NCBI GenBank assembly: GCA_030144725.1
Contig: JASKMD010000027.1
Coordinates: forward strand, 1,151,533-1,215,532
DNA: 64,000 bases
Direction of reading: 5' to 3'
From: Haematococcus lacustris
Taxonomy: Eukaryota > Chlorophyta > Chlorophyceae > Chlamydomonadales > Haematococcaceae
Part shown: positions 1 through 12,600 of the stretch, one piece after another
Layout of the letters: every line of letters starts with the position of its first letter
Position numbering within the stretch: the first letter of the stretch is position 1
Notes under the pieces: generated by a model
Seen by the model: the letters and a program-made list of their open reading frames with translations, nothing else
What the model was told of the DNA's origin: nothing
Databases searched by the model: none
Position numbers and translations under genes: made by a program

Positions 1-481
1 CGTGCTTGCAAAGGGCGTACCAAGGGTCGAGATTGGGTGCGACGGGAAATGATCAAGTCGCTCCCAGGTGTCGCTTGCGCCCTTGCCGGTGAGTGGATCG
101 CGACAGGGCGTGTCATGGGACTTTGCTTTCCCGTCATAACTGCCACCGCGAGGTCCGTTGCCGGTCACGTCCGCGTTCCAATGAACGGTCGGAGCTACAG
201 TTTGACCGGACACGACACCCAGTGCCGGGGCGGAAGCAGCTTCTGTCGACGCGGCTGCATGCGACTCCTTAGCCGCGGCAGGGGTGTGACCCGCGGTTTG
301 CAAAAGTGTGACCTGCACGGGGCGTCAGAGGCGCGGCCAGCGTGCGGCAGTATGGCCGACAACCACAGTCAGGTGGCGTCACCTGTCGCCACTCCGCAGC
401 TGCACTGGGCTCTAAAGCAGCCCGCGGCCCCTGCCGACCGTCGCCGTCAAGTGCTGGAAGAGGCCAAGCCCTCACCTGGCG
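1..481. other. No gene recognised at left edge
   Basis: Open frames occur on both strands but none shows a recognisable domain or a consistent exon. The stretch may be an intron or the 3' end of the coiled-coil gene to its right. Confidence 0.4.
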
Positions 482-2781
482 CTGCAGGGCCGCCAACTGC
501 TCCCGCAGCTGCTCCACCTCCGACACGCCTCCTGTGGTGAATGTCAACACGGGCCAGAGGGCAGCAGCCGGTAGTGGGCTGCTATATGTGATACTGGTAA
601 TAGACACATGTTCAATGGCCATAAGGAGTGATCGAGTGTAAAAGAGTGGTAAGGTGCGAGCAGGTGTGCAGCCAGGTGGCCATTTTGCCTTTCCAGCAAG
701 CAAAGCCTCTCATGTTGGCGTTGTCAGAGGGTGTGCTCACACCCCTCCCCCCCCTCCTCCCCCCTTGGCTAGCATGGGGTGAGGGCAGGAACCTCAGGTG
801 TGAGGGCAGTGTCCTTGGCCCGCTCCCTTTCCGAAGCCTTTGCACAGCCCACATGCTGACAGTGTGAAGTGTGAGAGACACATGCTCGCAGTTTGAGGTG
901 TGAGAGACACATGCTGGCAGTGCCTGACAGTGCGTGTGATGCTGGGTGTGATGCTCGGTGTGATGCTGTGTGTGATGCTGGGTGTGATGTTGGGTGTGAT
1001 GCGTGGAAGTGTGGTGCTGCACAGCTCCCTGCACCGCCCTACCTGCCATCTGCCATCTGCCATCTCTACCTCCCTGTCCTTCCTCCTTGCCTGCATGGCT
1101 GGCGGGGTGTGACGTCACCCTGGCTGTGCTGCTGAGCTGCCGTGCTGGGGGGGGGTGGTAGCAGGCTGTGCCTACCTGCACAGTGTGGGGGAGGGGGGCC
1201 GCTGCTGCTTGGTAGGGGAGGTGGGCCCCGGGCGGGGTCAGGAGCTAGGGGGGGGGTGGCTGGCCTTTGGGGACAGACCGGCCTGCAAGCAGCATGGAGG
1301 GGGAGGGGGAGGCGGGGAGTGAGGGTGGTGCCGCACACCACACCCACAAAGCTCCCCCCCCCTCCCCCTCCCCCTCCCCCCTCCCCCTCTTCCTCTTGGC
1401 TCTCACCAGTTTGGAAGCAGCCCCAGAGACCCCCTCAGGGGGTGTGGTCCAGGGCCCTGGCACCAGGGAGGGGGGGGGGGCAAAGGGGGGGGCGGCCCCA
1501 GGCTGCCTGCCCTGCTCCCCCCCGCCCAGTCATGCAGCCAGGCGTGCAGGGCAGCCACACTGGCCTCAAGACCACACACCCGTTCCCAGCCCCCCCCCTT
1601 GCTCCTGGGGACCCCCCTGCCCCTGCCCCTGCCCCTGCCCCTGCTGACCTCGCCCCCCTTCCTGCCCCTGCCCCTGCCCCTGCTGACCTCGCCCCCCATC
1701 CTGCCCCTGGCCCTTGTCTTGCTGGAGCTGTTGCACAGCCAGGGTTAGCTGCTGCAGCTGCAGCTCAAGACCAGGGGGGGCGAGGGAGGGGGGGGGAGGG
1801 GGGAGGGTGCAGGGGTGGGGTGGGGTGAGGCCGGAGGGGGGGCAGGTGGAGGGGCAGTGGGCTGCTGCTGTGCTAGCTGTTGAACAGCTGCTGACAACTG
1901 CCTGAGTAGCCGCTCCTGCAGGCAACAGGGCAGCAGCAGGGGCATGAAGGGCGGGGGGGGGGGCTGAGACCCCACGGCAGCAGCGTGGGGTGTGTGGGCT
2001 AGGTGAGGGGTGTCGGCAGGGTGGGGTGGGGGGGGTGTTTGTAACAGGGCAGCAGTAGGGGCAAGAGGGGAGGGGGGGGGGGGGGGGTGTCAGCAGGGTG
2101 AGACCCCATACCCGTCCCCCCCCTCTGCCCCAGACGGGCCCCCTGCTGCTCACCTGCTCCGTGCCCCTGGCTGCCCCCTCCTGAGCAGCGTCCTGCAGGT
2201 TGCTCAGCCGCAGCCGCACGTCACGGCCGCGCTCATCAGCCAGCGCCAGCGCCGCCTCCACCGCCTCCACACGCCTGCAGCCGTACAGCACCTCGCATCC
2301 GTCACCCCCTCCCCCTCCCCCTCCCCCTCCCCCTCCCCCCTCCCCCTCCCCCTCCCCCTCCCCCTCCCCCTCCCCCTCCCCCTCCCCCTCCCCCTCCCCC
2401 TCCCCCTCCCCCTCCCCCTCCCCCTCCCCCTCCCCCTCCCCCTCCCCCTCCCCTCCCCCCCCCCCCCCTCCCCCTCCCCCTACCTAAGCTTGGCCTCACA
2501 GCACCATGGAGGCACTGTTCAGCCCATGTCCCTACCCACCCCACCCCCACCCCCCTCCCACACACACAGCCCAGCTCCGCCTCCCACCCCCTACAACGCA
2601 GCCAAGCTCTGCCCCACCTGGCCTGAGCCTCCAGCAGCTGCTGGGCAGCTTCCAGGTGTGACCCCATCTCCTCCTGGGCTGCCCCCACCTCCTCCCTCAC
2701 AGCTGCCACGCTGGCTGCCGCCTGCTCGCTGGCTGCGGCGGCGGCTGTGGCGGCGGCGGCGGCCGTCTCAGCCGCTGCTGC
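482..2781 (-). CDS. Putative coiled-coil protein exons (partial gene)
   Basis: Several minus-strand segments read as short heptad-rich exons bounded by plausible splice sites. They lie near 2781-2640 (EEVGAAQEEMGSHLEAAQQL), 2276-2157 (LALADERGRDVRLRLSNLQD, ending at a GTGAGC donor), 1921-1860 (ERLLRQLSAAVQQLAQQQ), 1765-1700 (LQLQQLTLAVQQLQQD), 1569-1530 (EASVAALHAWLHDW) and 543-482 (VEQLREQLAALQRQ). All are rich in Leu, Gln, Glu and Ala, as in a long coiled coil. Introns between them are C- or G-rich simple repeats. The 5' part is lost in the assembly gap. It could be a separate gene, or a C-terminal extension of the Ariadne gene on the same strand; I see no sequence linking them. Exon ends are approximate and function is unknown. 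Confidence 0.4.
2302..2481. repeat. (CCCCTC)n microsatellite
   Basis: About 28 near-perfect CCCCTC units lie between coiled-coil exons. The array is long enough to keep several frames open on both strands, so long ORFs here are artefacts. Confidence 0.9.
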
Positions 2782-3281
2782 NNNNNNNNNNNNNNNNNNN
2801 NNNNNNNNNNNNNNNNNNNNNNNNNNNNNNNNNNNNNNNNNNNNNNNNNNNNNNNNNNNNNNNNNNNNNNNNNNNNNNNNNNNNNNNNNNNNNNNNNNNN
2901 NNNNNNNNNNNNNNNNNNNNNNNNNNNNNNNNNNNNNNNNNNNNNNNNNNNNNNNNNNNNNNNNNNNNNNNNNNNNNNNNNNNNNNNNNNNNNNNNNNNN
3001 NNNNNNNNNNNNNNNNNNNNNNNNNNNNNNNNNNNNNNNNNNNNNNNNNNNNNNNNNNNNNNNNNNNNNNNNNNNNNNNNNNNNNNNNNNNNNNNNNNNN
3101 NNNNNNNNNNNNNNNNNNNNNNNNNNNNNNNNNNNNNNNNNNNNNNNNNNNNNNNNNNNNNNNNNNNNNNNNNNNNNNNNNNNNNNNNNNNNNNNNNNNN
3201 NNNNNNNNNNNNNNNNNNNNNNNNNNNNNNNNNNNNNNNNNNNNNNNNNNNNNNNNNNNNNNNNNNNNNNNNNNNNNNNNN
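2782..3281. other. Assembly gap, 500 N
   Basis: Exactly 500 N, the usual placeholder for an unsized scaffold gap. It falls where the C-terminal exons of the Ariadne gene should be. Confidence 0.99.
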
Positions 3282-3441
3282 GGGAGGGAGGGGGGAGGGA
3301 TGGGGGAGGGAGGGGAGCTGATCTGCAGCCAGCAGGGTGGGGATGGCAGGGTGAGCGTGCACTGGCATATGGCGGGTGCGTGGGTCAGCAGCCAGGCTGG
3401 TCAGCAGGGGCAGGTAGGCAGGCAGGACCCAGCAGGCTTCA

Positions 3442-3509
3442 GTCAGGGTCAGGGTCAGGGTCAGGGTCAGGGTCAGGGTCAGGGTCAGGGTCAGGGTCAG
3501 GGTCAGGGT
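3442..3509. repeat. (TCAGGG)n telomere-like array
   Basis: About 11 perfect TCAGGG hexamers, one base different from TTAGGG. They lie just downstream of the last visible Ariadne exon. Confidence 0.9.
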
Positions 3510-3672
3510 TGCGTCTTTCTGCCATGCTACTGTGAGCTATGAACTAGGCATGTTGGCACATGTAATGATAGCCCTTGTGGGGAGGGGACGGCTGGTTAGG
3601 CCAGCGGGCAGGCAGCTGGGACGATGTTGAAAGGGGGAGGAGGGGAGGGAGGGGGAGCGCAGGGCGGGTCAC

Positions 3673-6600
3673 CTGCTGCCATGCGTCCATGATGAATTTG
3701 AGCTGGCTGGTTGGGGTCTTGGTTTGTTCACTCAGCCGTTCAAGCCACTCGCGGGACACGATGGCGCTGTCTGAGCGCGCCTTGACTCTGGCTTTCTGGT
3801 GGGCATCCCACCTGCAATCGCAGGGCAGGCAGGCAGGCAGGGCAGGGGGGCAGTGGCAGGGCAGGCAGGCAGGGCAGTACCAGGGCAGGCAGGCAGGCAG
3901 GGCAGGGGGGCAGTACCAGGGCAGGCAGGCAGGCAGGGCAGGGGGGCAGTACCAGGGCAGGCTGGCAGGCAGGGCAGGGGGGCAGGCAGGCAGGCAGGGC
4001 AGGGGGGCAGTACCAGGGCAGGCTGGCAGGCAGGGCAGGGGGGCAGTACCAGGGCAGGCTGGCAGGCAGGGCAGGGGGGCAGTACCAGGGCAGGCGGGCA
4101 GGCAGGGCAGGGGGGCAGTACCAGGGCAGGCGGGCAGGCAGGGCAGGGGGGCAGTACCAGGGCAGGCGGGCAGGCAGGGCAGGGGGGCAGTACCAGGGCA
4201 GGCGGGCAGGCAGGGCAGGGGGGCAGTACCAGGGCAGGCGGGCAGGCAGGGCAGGGGGGCAGTACCAGGGCAGGCGGGCAGGTAGGGCAGGGGGGCAGTA
4301 CCAGGGCAGGCGGGCAGGCAGGGCAGGGGGGCAGTACCAGGGCAGGCGGGCAGGCAGGGCAGGGGGGCAGTACCAGGGCAGGCGGGCAGGCAGGGCAGGG
4401 GGGCAGTACCAGGGCAGGCGGGCAGGCAGGGCAGGGGGGCAGTACCAGGGCAGGCGGGCAGGCAGGGCAGGGGGGCAGTACCAGGGCAGGCGGGCAGGCA
4501 GGGCAGGGGGGCAGTACCAGGGCAGGCGGGCAGGCAGGGCAGGGGGGCAGTACCAGGGCAGGCGGGCAGGCAGGGCAGGGGGGCAGTACCAGGGCAGGCG
4601 GGCAGGCAGGGCAGGGGGGCAGCGGCAGGGCGGGCAGGCGGGCAAATGACATCAGTAACGCAGTCAGTCAGGGCGGGGGGTCATTATGGTTCCACCATGG
4701 TGCAGAGTAGCAAGAGTGTGACAGGGGTGATGAGGTGTTCCGCTCCAAGGGATCAGAAAAGAGTGTGACAAGAGTGTGATGAGGTGTCACGCCCCACCCA
4801 CCTCTCAAAGAAGTGCATGTAACGCTCAAGGCTCTGCTTTGCGTTTTCCCGCTTGGACGCCTCCTCATCAAAGTCGCCCTTGCGCCGAGCTGCCTCAAAC
4901 CTGTGCCCCACCACACGCGCACCACACAGTAAGCTGGCTGACCTCACTTCACACTGTGTGCTGGCTGCTGGGCCACCACGCCTTACTACTGCACCCCCCA
5001 CCCCATAGGCCTCCCATTCCTTCTTGTGCTGACATTGCCCACTGATTACTGCTGGCTGGCAACACCCTCCATGTGACACTTAACAAAACTATATTTGGTA
5101 TGTAGTAGATAATTGGCGGTCCAAGAGCATTATGCGAAAATAATGGCCGAGGCCGAGGTGGCGCGGACATACATGCCGAAGCGTAGCCGAGGGATGTATG
5201 GTAGCAGAGCCGAGGACGAGACCATTAGTTCGCATAGTGCGCGAGGTCAAGGTGGTTATCTAGTATATTTGAGGTTCCCCAATCCCGTAACCGCCCCCCT
5301 CCCCCGTTGACCAACACCATATCCCCCGTTGACCAACACTATCACCAACCCCTTCTCAACACAGCCGCTCTATAAACGCTTCCCGACACTGATTGCGAGA
5401 ATCGTACTTTGCCGCTCGACAATTATCAATTGCCGCTCGACAATTATCAAAAAGTGCACTTTGCCGCTCGACCATTATGCTTTGCCGCTCGACCATTATG
5501 CTTTGCCGGTCGACACATATCGACTGCCTCAACTAGCCTATACCCTCATCCCTCTCCTAAGCGGCTTCCTCCGACCTGAAAAACGACGAAAGACGTAGCT
5601 TCTAGTCAACATGCCAGCCTGGCACTTAAAAGTAGACATGCGAGCCTGGCAATATGTTCGCTAAGCTATCGCGTAGCGTCGCATTGGCTACGTTAAAGTT
5701 GCATCAGTAGCGGAAGGAAGCTGTTTTTGAATAACTCGCGACTTGCAAGTTGCGACGTGCAAGCCATTCATGCAACTAGCCCACTCGCGACTTGCGCTTC
5801 ACTTGCGGAACACGCGGATCTGGCTGCTAGCACTTTGCGGCCTTGGTAAACTGACCCGAGTTATGGAAAAATATTGACGCCTATATTTTCCCCTATACCC
5901 CAAATATGCATTGCAAATACTAATCCGATGGGCCTCAACACGATTATATAGTTCGGCGCTGAGAGTATGATGCAGGGTTAAATAAGTAGTAGATAATTGG
6001 CGGTCGAGAGCATTATGCGAAAATAATGGACGAGGCCGAGGTGGCGCGGACATACATCCCGAGGCGCAGCCGAGGGATGTATGGTAGCAGAGCCGAGGAC
6101 GAGACCATTAGTTCGCATAATGCGAGAGGTAACGGCGATTATCTGGTATATCTGAGGTTTCGCATTCCCGTAACCGCCACGTTGACCAACACTGTATGCA
6201 ACCGCTAGACACAGCGCTAGACACAGCCAGGAAAAGGCTCCCCCGAAACGTATTGCGAGAAGCGTGCTTGCCGCTCGACCAATATCAAAAAGTGCACTTG
6301 CCGCTCGACCATTATGTTTTGCCGCTCGACCATTATGCTTTGCCGCTCGACCATTATGTTTGCCGGTCGCCAGCCTGGCAGTTATAAGTATACATGCCAG
6401 CCAGGTAGCAAGTCCGCTAAGCTATCGCGTAGAGTCGCTTGAGCAACGTAGAGGTAGCAATAGTAGTAGCTGTATACCCGTCCCACGTTGACCGCCCCTA
6501 TCCCACGTTGACCAGCACTACGAACAACGCATTCGCAACGCAGTTGCTGGACCAACGCTCTCGTTTGCCGCACGAGCATTATCAAAAAGTGCACTTTGCC

Positions 6601-9600
6601 GCTTGACCATATCAAAAGTGCACTTGCCGCTCGACCATTATCATTTGCCGCTCGAGACCATTATGTTTTGCCGGTCGCCAGCCTGGCAGTTATAAGTAGC
6701 TCGGCTTAAGCGGCTTGCACGACTTGCCGACAGCCTCATCTAGCCATTCCTTACCCAATTGAGGGCTTTATTCTACCCGACTGCTTTGCACGCCATCGCG
6801 GCTTGCACAGCTTGTGCGGCTTGCACGACTTGCGCGGCCACTGTAGTGTGACCGATTCAAAAGGAGGTCAAGATGAGGTCAACCACAGTCAAGTCGACAG
6901 AGACCGCCGCACAGCCAGACAACCGCACAGCCCGACAGCCTGTGCCACGTTGGAAAATGCAGCCACGTTGGAAAATGCTACTCAATTGTCAGGAGGCCGC
7001 AAGTCAGTCTCAGCTATCACATGCGGCAGCGACGCAGCAGCGAGCAGTGGCGCCCCTGCAACATCTAGCGAGATAGCACAGTTAGGCACCTGGGAGCTAA
7101 TTGACCAAAGCTGCACCGTACTTCGAGCCTCAGCCATCTCGTTACCAATGCCACCTTCCTGTTCTGGTCGTGTCTCTGTGGCAAGCCGTGGCGTCCACCC
7201 TGGCCATTGGCAGCCCAAACGGTTCGCTCTAGTGCCCGCATCTACCACATGGTCAACCCATTGCAATGTCAACGTAGCGACAGATGCAAGTATGCCAGCG
7301 GCACACGCGCAGGAGGTGGTCGTTGTCAATGGTCAAGGTGGTGGCGGCCGGCTTGCTTAATCACAGCCCATAATCACAGCTCTTCAGCAGCGCGAGGGTC
7401 TTGTGACTCAGGACGCTACTATCTTTGCAGTTCCGACGAGAAGTTCCCCATTACGGGGACAAACGCAGCAACCCGAGCAGGTGAGAACTGCAAGTGGTGT
7501 TGCAGCAACACCGTGGTAGCATGTGCAGTAGCGGGAATGCTGAGCAGCCTATATCTGTTGCAATACATGTTGCAACATGTGCTCACGTGCTGTAATCTGT
7601 ACCCGTGCAGTTGGAGGTTCATCCCAACTCTACCATCAGACCCTTTTGCGCGCGTTCGTCATGACGCCTACTACAGGAGGCCCAAGCTGCTGTGTGGTGC
7701 TATGTGCATGTTTGTGCCAAGTGAGTGCTTTGCTCTCTGTCACCATTACAACACCTTGCCCACCACACGTGTCCCGTGCACTGCTCTGCCACCACTAGCT
7801 GATGCTTGCTCACATGTTGCTCTATTGCACAGATGCACACCAAGAGCAAGTGTAACGCCACATCACTCATGTTGCGCATCACCAACCAGCGCAATCCCGC
7901 TGCTGCTGCTGCTGCCATCGCTGCTGCTGTTGCCGGTGTTGCCGCTGCTGTCGCTGCTGCCAGTGTTGCCGCTGTAGCCACTGCCGCTGCTGCCGCTGAT
8001 GCTGTTGCTGCTGCTGCAGCTTCTGCTGCTACCAGTGTTGCCGTTGTTGCCCCTGCTGCCACTGCTGCCACCACTGCTGCTGCTGCGCGCGAGCTGCTGC
8101 TGCTGCTGCTGCCGGTGTTGCCGCTGCTGCCAGTGTTGCCGCTGTAGCCGCTGCTGCTGTTGCTGCTGAAGCTGCTGCAGCTTCTGCTGCTGCCAGTGTT
8201 GCCGTTGTTGCCCCTGCTGCCACTGCTGTTGCTGCTGCTGCCGCGCGAGTTGCTGCTGCTGCTGCCGGTGTTGCCGCTGCTGCCGGTGTTGCCGCTGTTG
8301 TCGCTGCTGCCAGTGTTGCCGCTGTAGCCACTGCCGCTGCTGCTGTTGCTGCTGAAGCTGCTGCAACTTCTGCTGCTGCCAGTGTTGCCCCTGCTGCCAC
8401 TGCTGTTGCTGCTGCTGCTGCCGCGCGAGTTGCTGCTGCTACTGCCGGTGTTGCCGCTGCTGCGGTGTTGCCGCTGTTGTCGTTGCTGCCAGTGTTGCCG
8501 CTGTAGCCACTGCTGCTGCTGCCGCTGATGCTGATGATGCTGATGATGCTGCTGCAGCTTCTGCTCCTGCCAGTGTTGCCGTTGTTGCCCCTGCTGCCAC
8601 TGCTGCTGCCGCTGCTATGTTCTATGCTATGTCCTTCTATGTCCTAAACAGCCCGCAGGCAGTCTCCGCTCCTATCGGGGGCTTCAACGCGCCATGTTCA
8701 ATACAGCCTGGCCCTAGTCCATGGCCATACGTTCCCCAGGGAGTCTGCCCTGATGCCATGGCCTTCCTCTCTGCCAATGAGCAGCTGTGTGTGCCAGCAC
8801 CAGGGCATGTTGCATTCATGCTTGGCTTCATGCTTGGCTTGGCATTGGAATGGTGCAGCGATTGATTTCTTTCATTCATTTCGTGCAACTCGCTAGGCCA
8901 TCGACGTCTGCAGGGTCACATTAGCATCAGGCCATCACGTTTTTGTAAGCGTGCGATTGTAAGCTCTGAGTACCGGCGCTGTTGACCCCTTATTATGCCC
9001 CTACTATGCCTCCATTATGAGAAAATAAGGACGCCTATATTTTTCCCTATACCTCAGATATATCATTCATCACAATAAAGTATTCATCAGCCTCAAAAGT
9101 GTGATGCACTCACATAGCTACTGTGACGCCGTCATGTAGCTTGTGACGCCAGTGCCAGACAATCTTTAATGTATTGTGCTGCCTATTTCACAGCAATCAA
9201 GAAGCGTGATTCAGCTATTTCGCTAATCGCAGTCGTTTCTGACATTCACAACAACAACACGTTTGGTTCATTACCGTACTGATATGCCTTGTTGGTGATA
9301 CGCTGGTGAAGACTCACGCCTCATGCTCAAACAATCGGTGATGCAAATTGGTGACAAAAAAAGTCTCATGCTCAAACATTTCTGAAACAAAACCCATGCT
9401 CGAACAATTGGTGATACAACTTGATGACGAAATGATTTGGTGAATCCACCAACAAGGCGTGTCAGTATGGTACAATCACGACCCCATCATAGTGCAAGGC
9501 TTGTACAATGCACGATGTGAACTGAAGTATTGAGGTTTCGAGGCCTTAAGCAACCACCCTGGCCAAGACTGTTAATTTGCGCGTGAACAGCGAGGGCCAA

Positions 9601-12600
9601 GCGTGCCTCTGCCGGGCGACGAGAATGCAACCTGTGCGCTTTCCTTATAAAACGCACAAACAGCAAACGCAACGATGTGCAAGTCGTAGCTCGCATGTTC
9701 GCAGAGCTTGCACAGTAAAGGTCGCAGGCATAGCAGTAGGCAACATCGAAGGAGCGTAAAGCAAGCACTTTCCCAGTTCCCAGGTTCGAGCCGCGCACTT
9801 TTCCAATCCCTTTACATTACGGGGAAAGTAAGAACTTTTATTTTCCCGTAAAAAACAGCTCCGAGACCTCTTTGACCTCGCGCTCCGAAGAGGTTGCGAT
9901 GCTCGCCACACTGTAAGCAGGCTGTGTGCGTGGCTGTAGGATGCCGGAGACAGCGAGGCTTCCGCGGAGTTTTACTGTAACCGCTGCGTAACCGCAGTCT
10001 TTACTGAAAAAGTGCAGAAGTTTTACTGTAACCGCTGCCTAACCGCGATTTTACTGAAAAAGTGCTGACGTATATACTGTAACCGCCTCCTAACCGCGAT
10101 TTTACTGAAAAAGTGCTGGAGTTTTACTGCGTAACCGCTGCGTAACCGCAATTTTACTGAAAAAGTGCAGAGGGCCGTCGACAAAGCTAGGCGTCGCAGA
10201 CGCTTTGATGCTGCGCGCTTATCTTGTACACGTACTAGGCTGGAGCCAACCCGTAATGTAAAGGGATACTGTATAATGTCTCGGCCCGCGCTGTTCACGT
10301 TCAAATAACAACCTCGGCCTCGTCTCAAGCCGCGTAAACGACTCGGCTACGCCTCGTCGTTTACTGCAACTTTCGACGAGGTCTCGGTCGTTATTTTCCC
10401 GTAACAGCTTGGCCTCCGACATTATACTATACGTAATAAGGGTCAAGTCGCTCACTTCTTTCAGCGAGAGCGCGCGAACTCCGCGGCCCTTACGGTATGC
10501 TACGCGCAGTAATGTTCGAGGCCCTTCGCGTGTCAAATGGTGTGCTATGGGTGGTGTGCATGCCATCCCCCTCAGGAGCTGCCAGCTAGCAGGTGCCATC
10601 ATCCAGGCTGGCCAACACGCACCTGTTGCAGTTGTAATAGCCGCCGGTGCGTTCCCCGTGCTCCTTCCACTCCCCTTGACACAGCCAGCAGAACTCGTAC
10701 TTGCACTGCACAGCAGCACACGCACACATCACAGCTAGAGCACCGCACGCAAAGCACATGGTGCTGGAGACAAGGCCAAAGCTGGGTCAGAAGCGAGCCC
10801 CTCCCCCTGGCCTCTAGCACTGCCCCTGGCCTTGGCCCTGGCCCAGCGGCCCTTGACCCAGCCCTCCCCACCTAAACCTCAGCCCCCCCGCCCCCCCGTC
10901 CCCCCGCCCCCTCCCGCCCCCCCTCCCGCCCCCTCCCGCCCCCCCTCCCGCCCCCCCTCCCCCTCCCCCTCCCGCTCCCGCCCCCCCTCCCGCCCCCCCT
11001 CCCCCTCCCCCTCCCCCTCCCCCTCCCCCTCCCCCTCCCCCTCCCCCTCCCCCTCCCCCTCCCCCTCCCCCTCCCCCTCCCCCTCCCCCTCCCCCTCCCC
11101 CTCCCCCTCCCCCTCCCCCTCCCCCTCCCCCTCCCCCTCCCCCTCCCCCTCCCCCTCCCCCTCCCCCTCCCCCTCCCCCTCCCCCTCCCCCTCCCTGGTC
11201 TTGCCTGTGAGCAGGTCATGTGCATGCAGCCCTGGTTCTTCTCTATAGGCCGGTGGCACTTGGGGCAGGGCTTGGTGTTGGCGATAATCCAGGTCACGTT
11301 CTCACTCTCCGCGCTGTTCTTGGTCACCCACTGCCTCACCACAGCACACCGGACCTGCAACACAGCAGGCGGTGGCAGTGGCCAAGCAGCGATGAGCTCA
11401 TTCACTTTAATCGTCAAACTCAAGCTGGAGGTAAGAAAAGGCCAAACTGTTGGCCACAAAACAGCAGGACAGGCGGCATTAGTGGCCAAGTGGCCTAGTG
11501 GCACCAGTGGCAGGGGACCTATCTCTGGGTTCGGGTGGGGTACCCTAACCCTACCTTGCCACCTGCACCTACTCTAACCCTAACCCTATCCAGCTGCAGG
11601 GTACGCAAGAGCTGCAGGTCCTCCCCTCCCTCCCTCCCTGTCTCCCTCAGCCAACTATACAGGTGGCGGTATCAGTGCCTCACCTATCCAGCTGCAGGAT
11701 AAGGTAGAGCAGACGCGGGGCAAGAACGCCAGGCAGGAGCAAGCACCGTCACTCGACATTCTCCCTCCCTCCCCACCCCTCCCTCTCACTCAACTGCTCG
11801 CCACCCACATGCCAGCATTGCTGCTGATATCAATATCAAGTTGCCGCTATGCCTGAAGAAAACCTCCATCCCTCCCGTTCCCCTCCCGTTCCCCCTCCCT
11901 CCCTTCCCCCTCCCCTCCCCTCCTCCCCCTCCCCCCTCACAGGTCTGTGTGCGTCCTCATGGCAGCTGAAGCAGAAGGTGGCGCCGCAGCAGGAACAGCT
12001 GACGTCCAGCGCCTCGTCAGCGGCCCGGTCCACCTTACACTCCACTGCCGCCTCACAGCCCTGACCCACACACCTGGGGCACAGACGGGGCAGCGCAGGG
12101 CGGAGGGGCAGCTGCTCGGGGGGCGAGGCAGGGAGCAGGGCCAGGCAGGGTGAGGTGGGGGTGGCGGCGGGGCGTGGAGCGGAGCAGGAGCGGGGGAGGT
12201 GAAAGGTAGAGCTGCTGAGCGGATGGTTCAGGGGCAGGGCAGTGGCTGGGAGAGCGCGGGGTAGAGCTGGTGTAGAGGGCAGCAGCTGAGGACAGGTCAG
12301 GGTCAGGGTCAGGGTCAGGGTCAGGGTCAGGGTCAGGGTCAGGGTCAGGGTTGAAGCATCCACACCAGCTCATGTTGCGGTTGTCCTCCACAAAGGAGCG
12401 CAGCGCAAAGGTTGACCAGCGTTCCGCATCAGCGGGCTCTGCCACCGACAAGATGAGATCCGCTGGCACCTGCAGCGAGTGCGGGCAGAAGAGGGAAGGA
12501 GAGGTCAAATCAAGCGTGGCATATTGTAAAGGATCGTGCCGTTTTGCGGCAGGGCAGGGCAGGGGCGTGGTGTGCTGTTGTGGGCACTCACGCATGCCTT

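Larger units (their letters stand above)
4903..10621. mobile_element. 5.7-kb Ariadne intron packed with repeats and element fragments
   Basis: This lies between Ariadne exon 8 (donor at 10622-10621) and exon 9 (acceptor at 4901). Much of it is AT-richer than the flanking exons. It holds two copies of a ~195-bp element, three clusters of a 17-21-bp iteron-like repeat, a CTG-rich higher-order array, a short TA-flanked inverted-repeat element and four 50-bp tandem repeats. I found no transposase or reverse transcriptase reading frame, so these look non-autonomous or decayed. Confidence 0.7.

Noticed and set aside
3732..4710. 300-residue Pro/Cys- or Gly/Arg/Gln-rich ORFs
   Set aside because: Translations of the 36-bp minisatellite inside an Ariadne intron.
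5404..6680. CRISPR array
   Set aside because: Spacing is irregular, units vary, there is no cas gene, and the genome is eukaryotic.
10832..11504. SPSP- and GRGR-rich ORFs
   Set aside because: The (CCCCTC)n array; only the RING2 part at 11354-11205 is a real exon.
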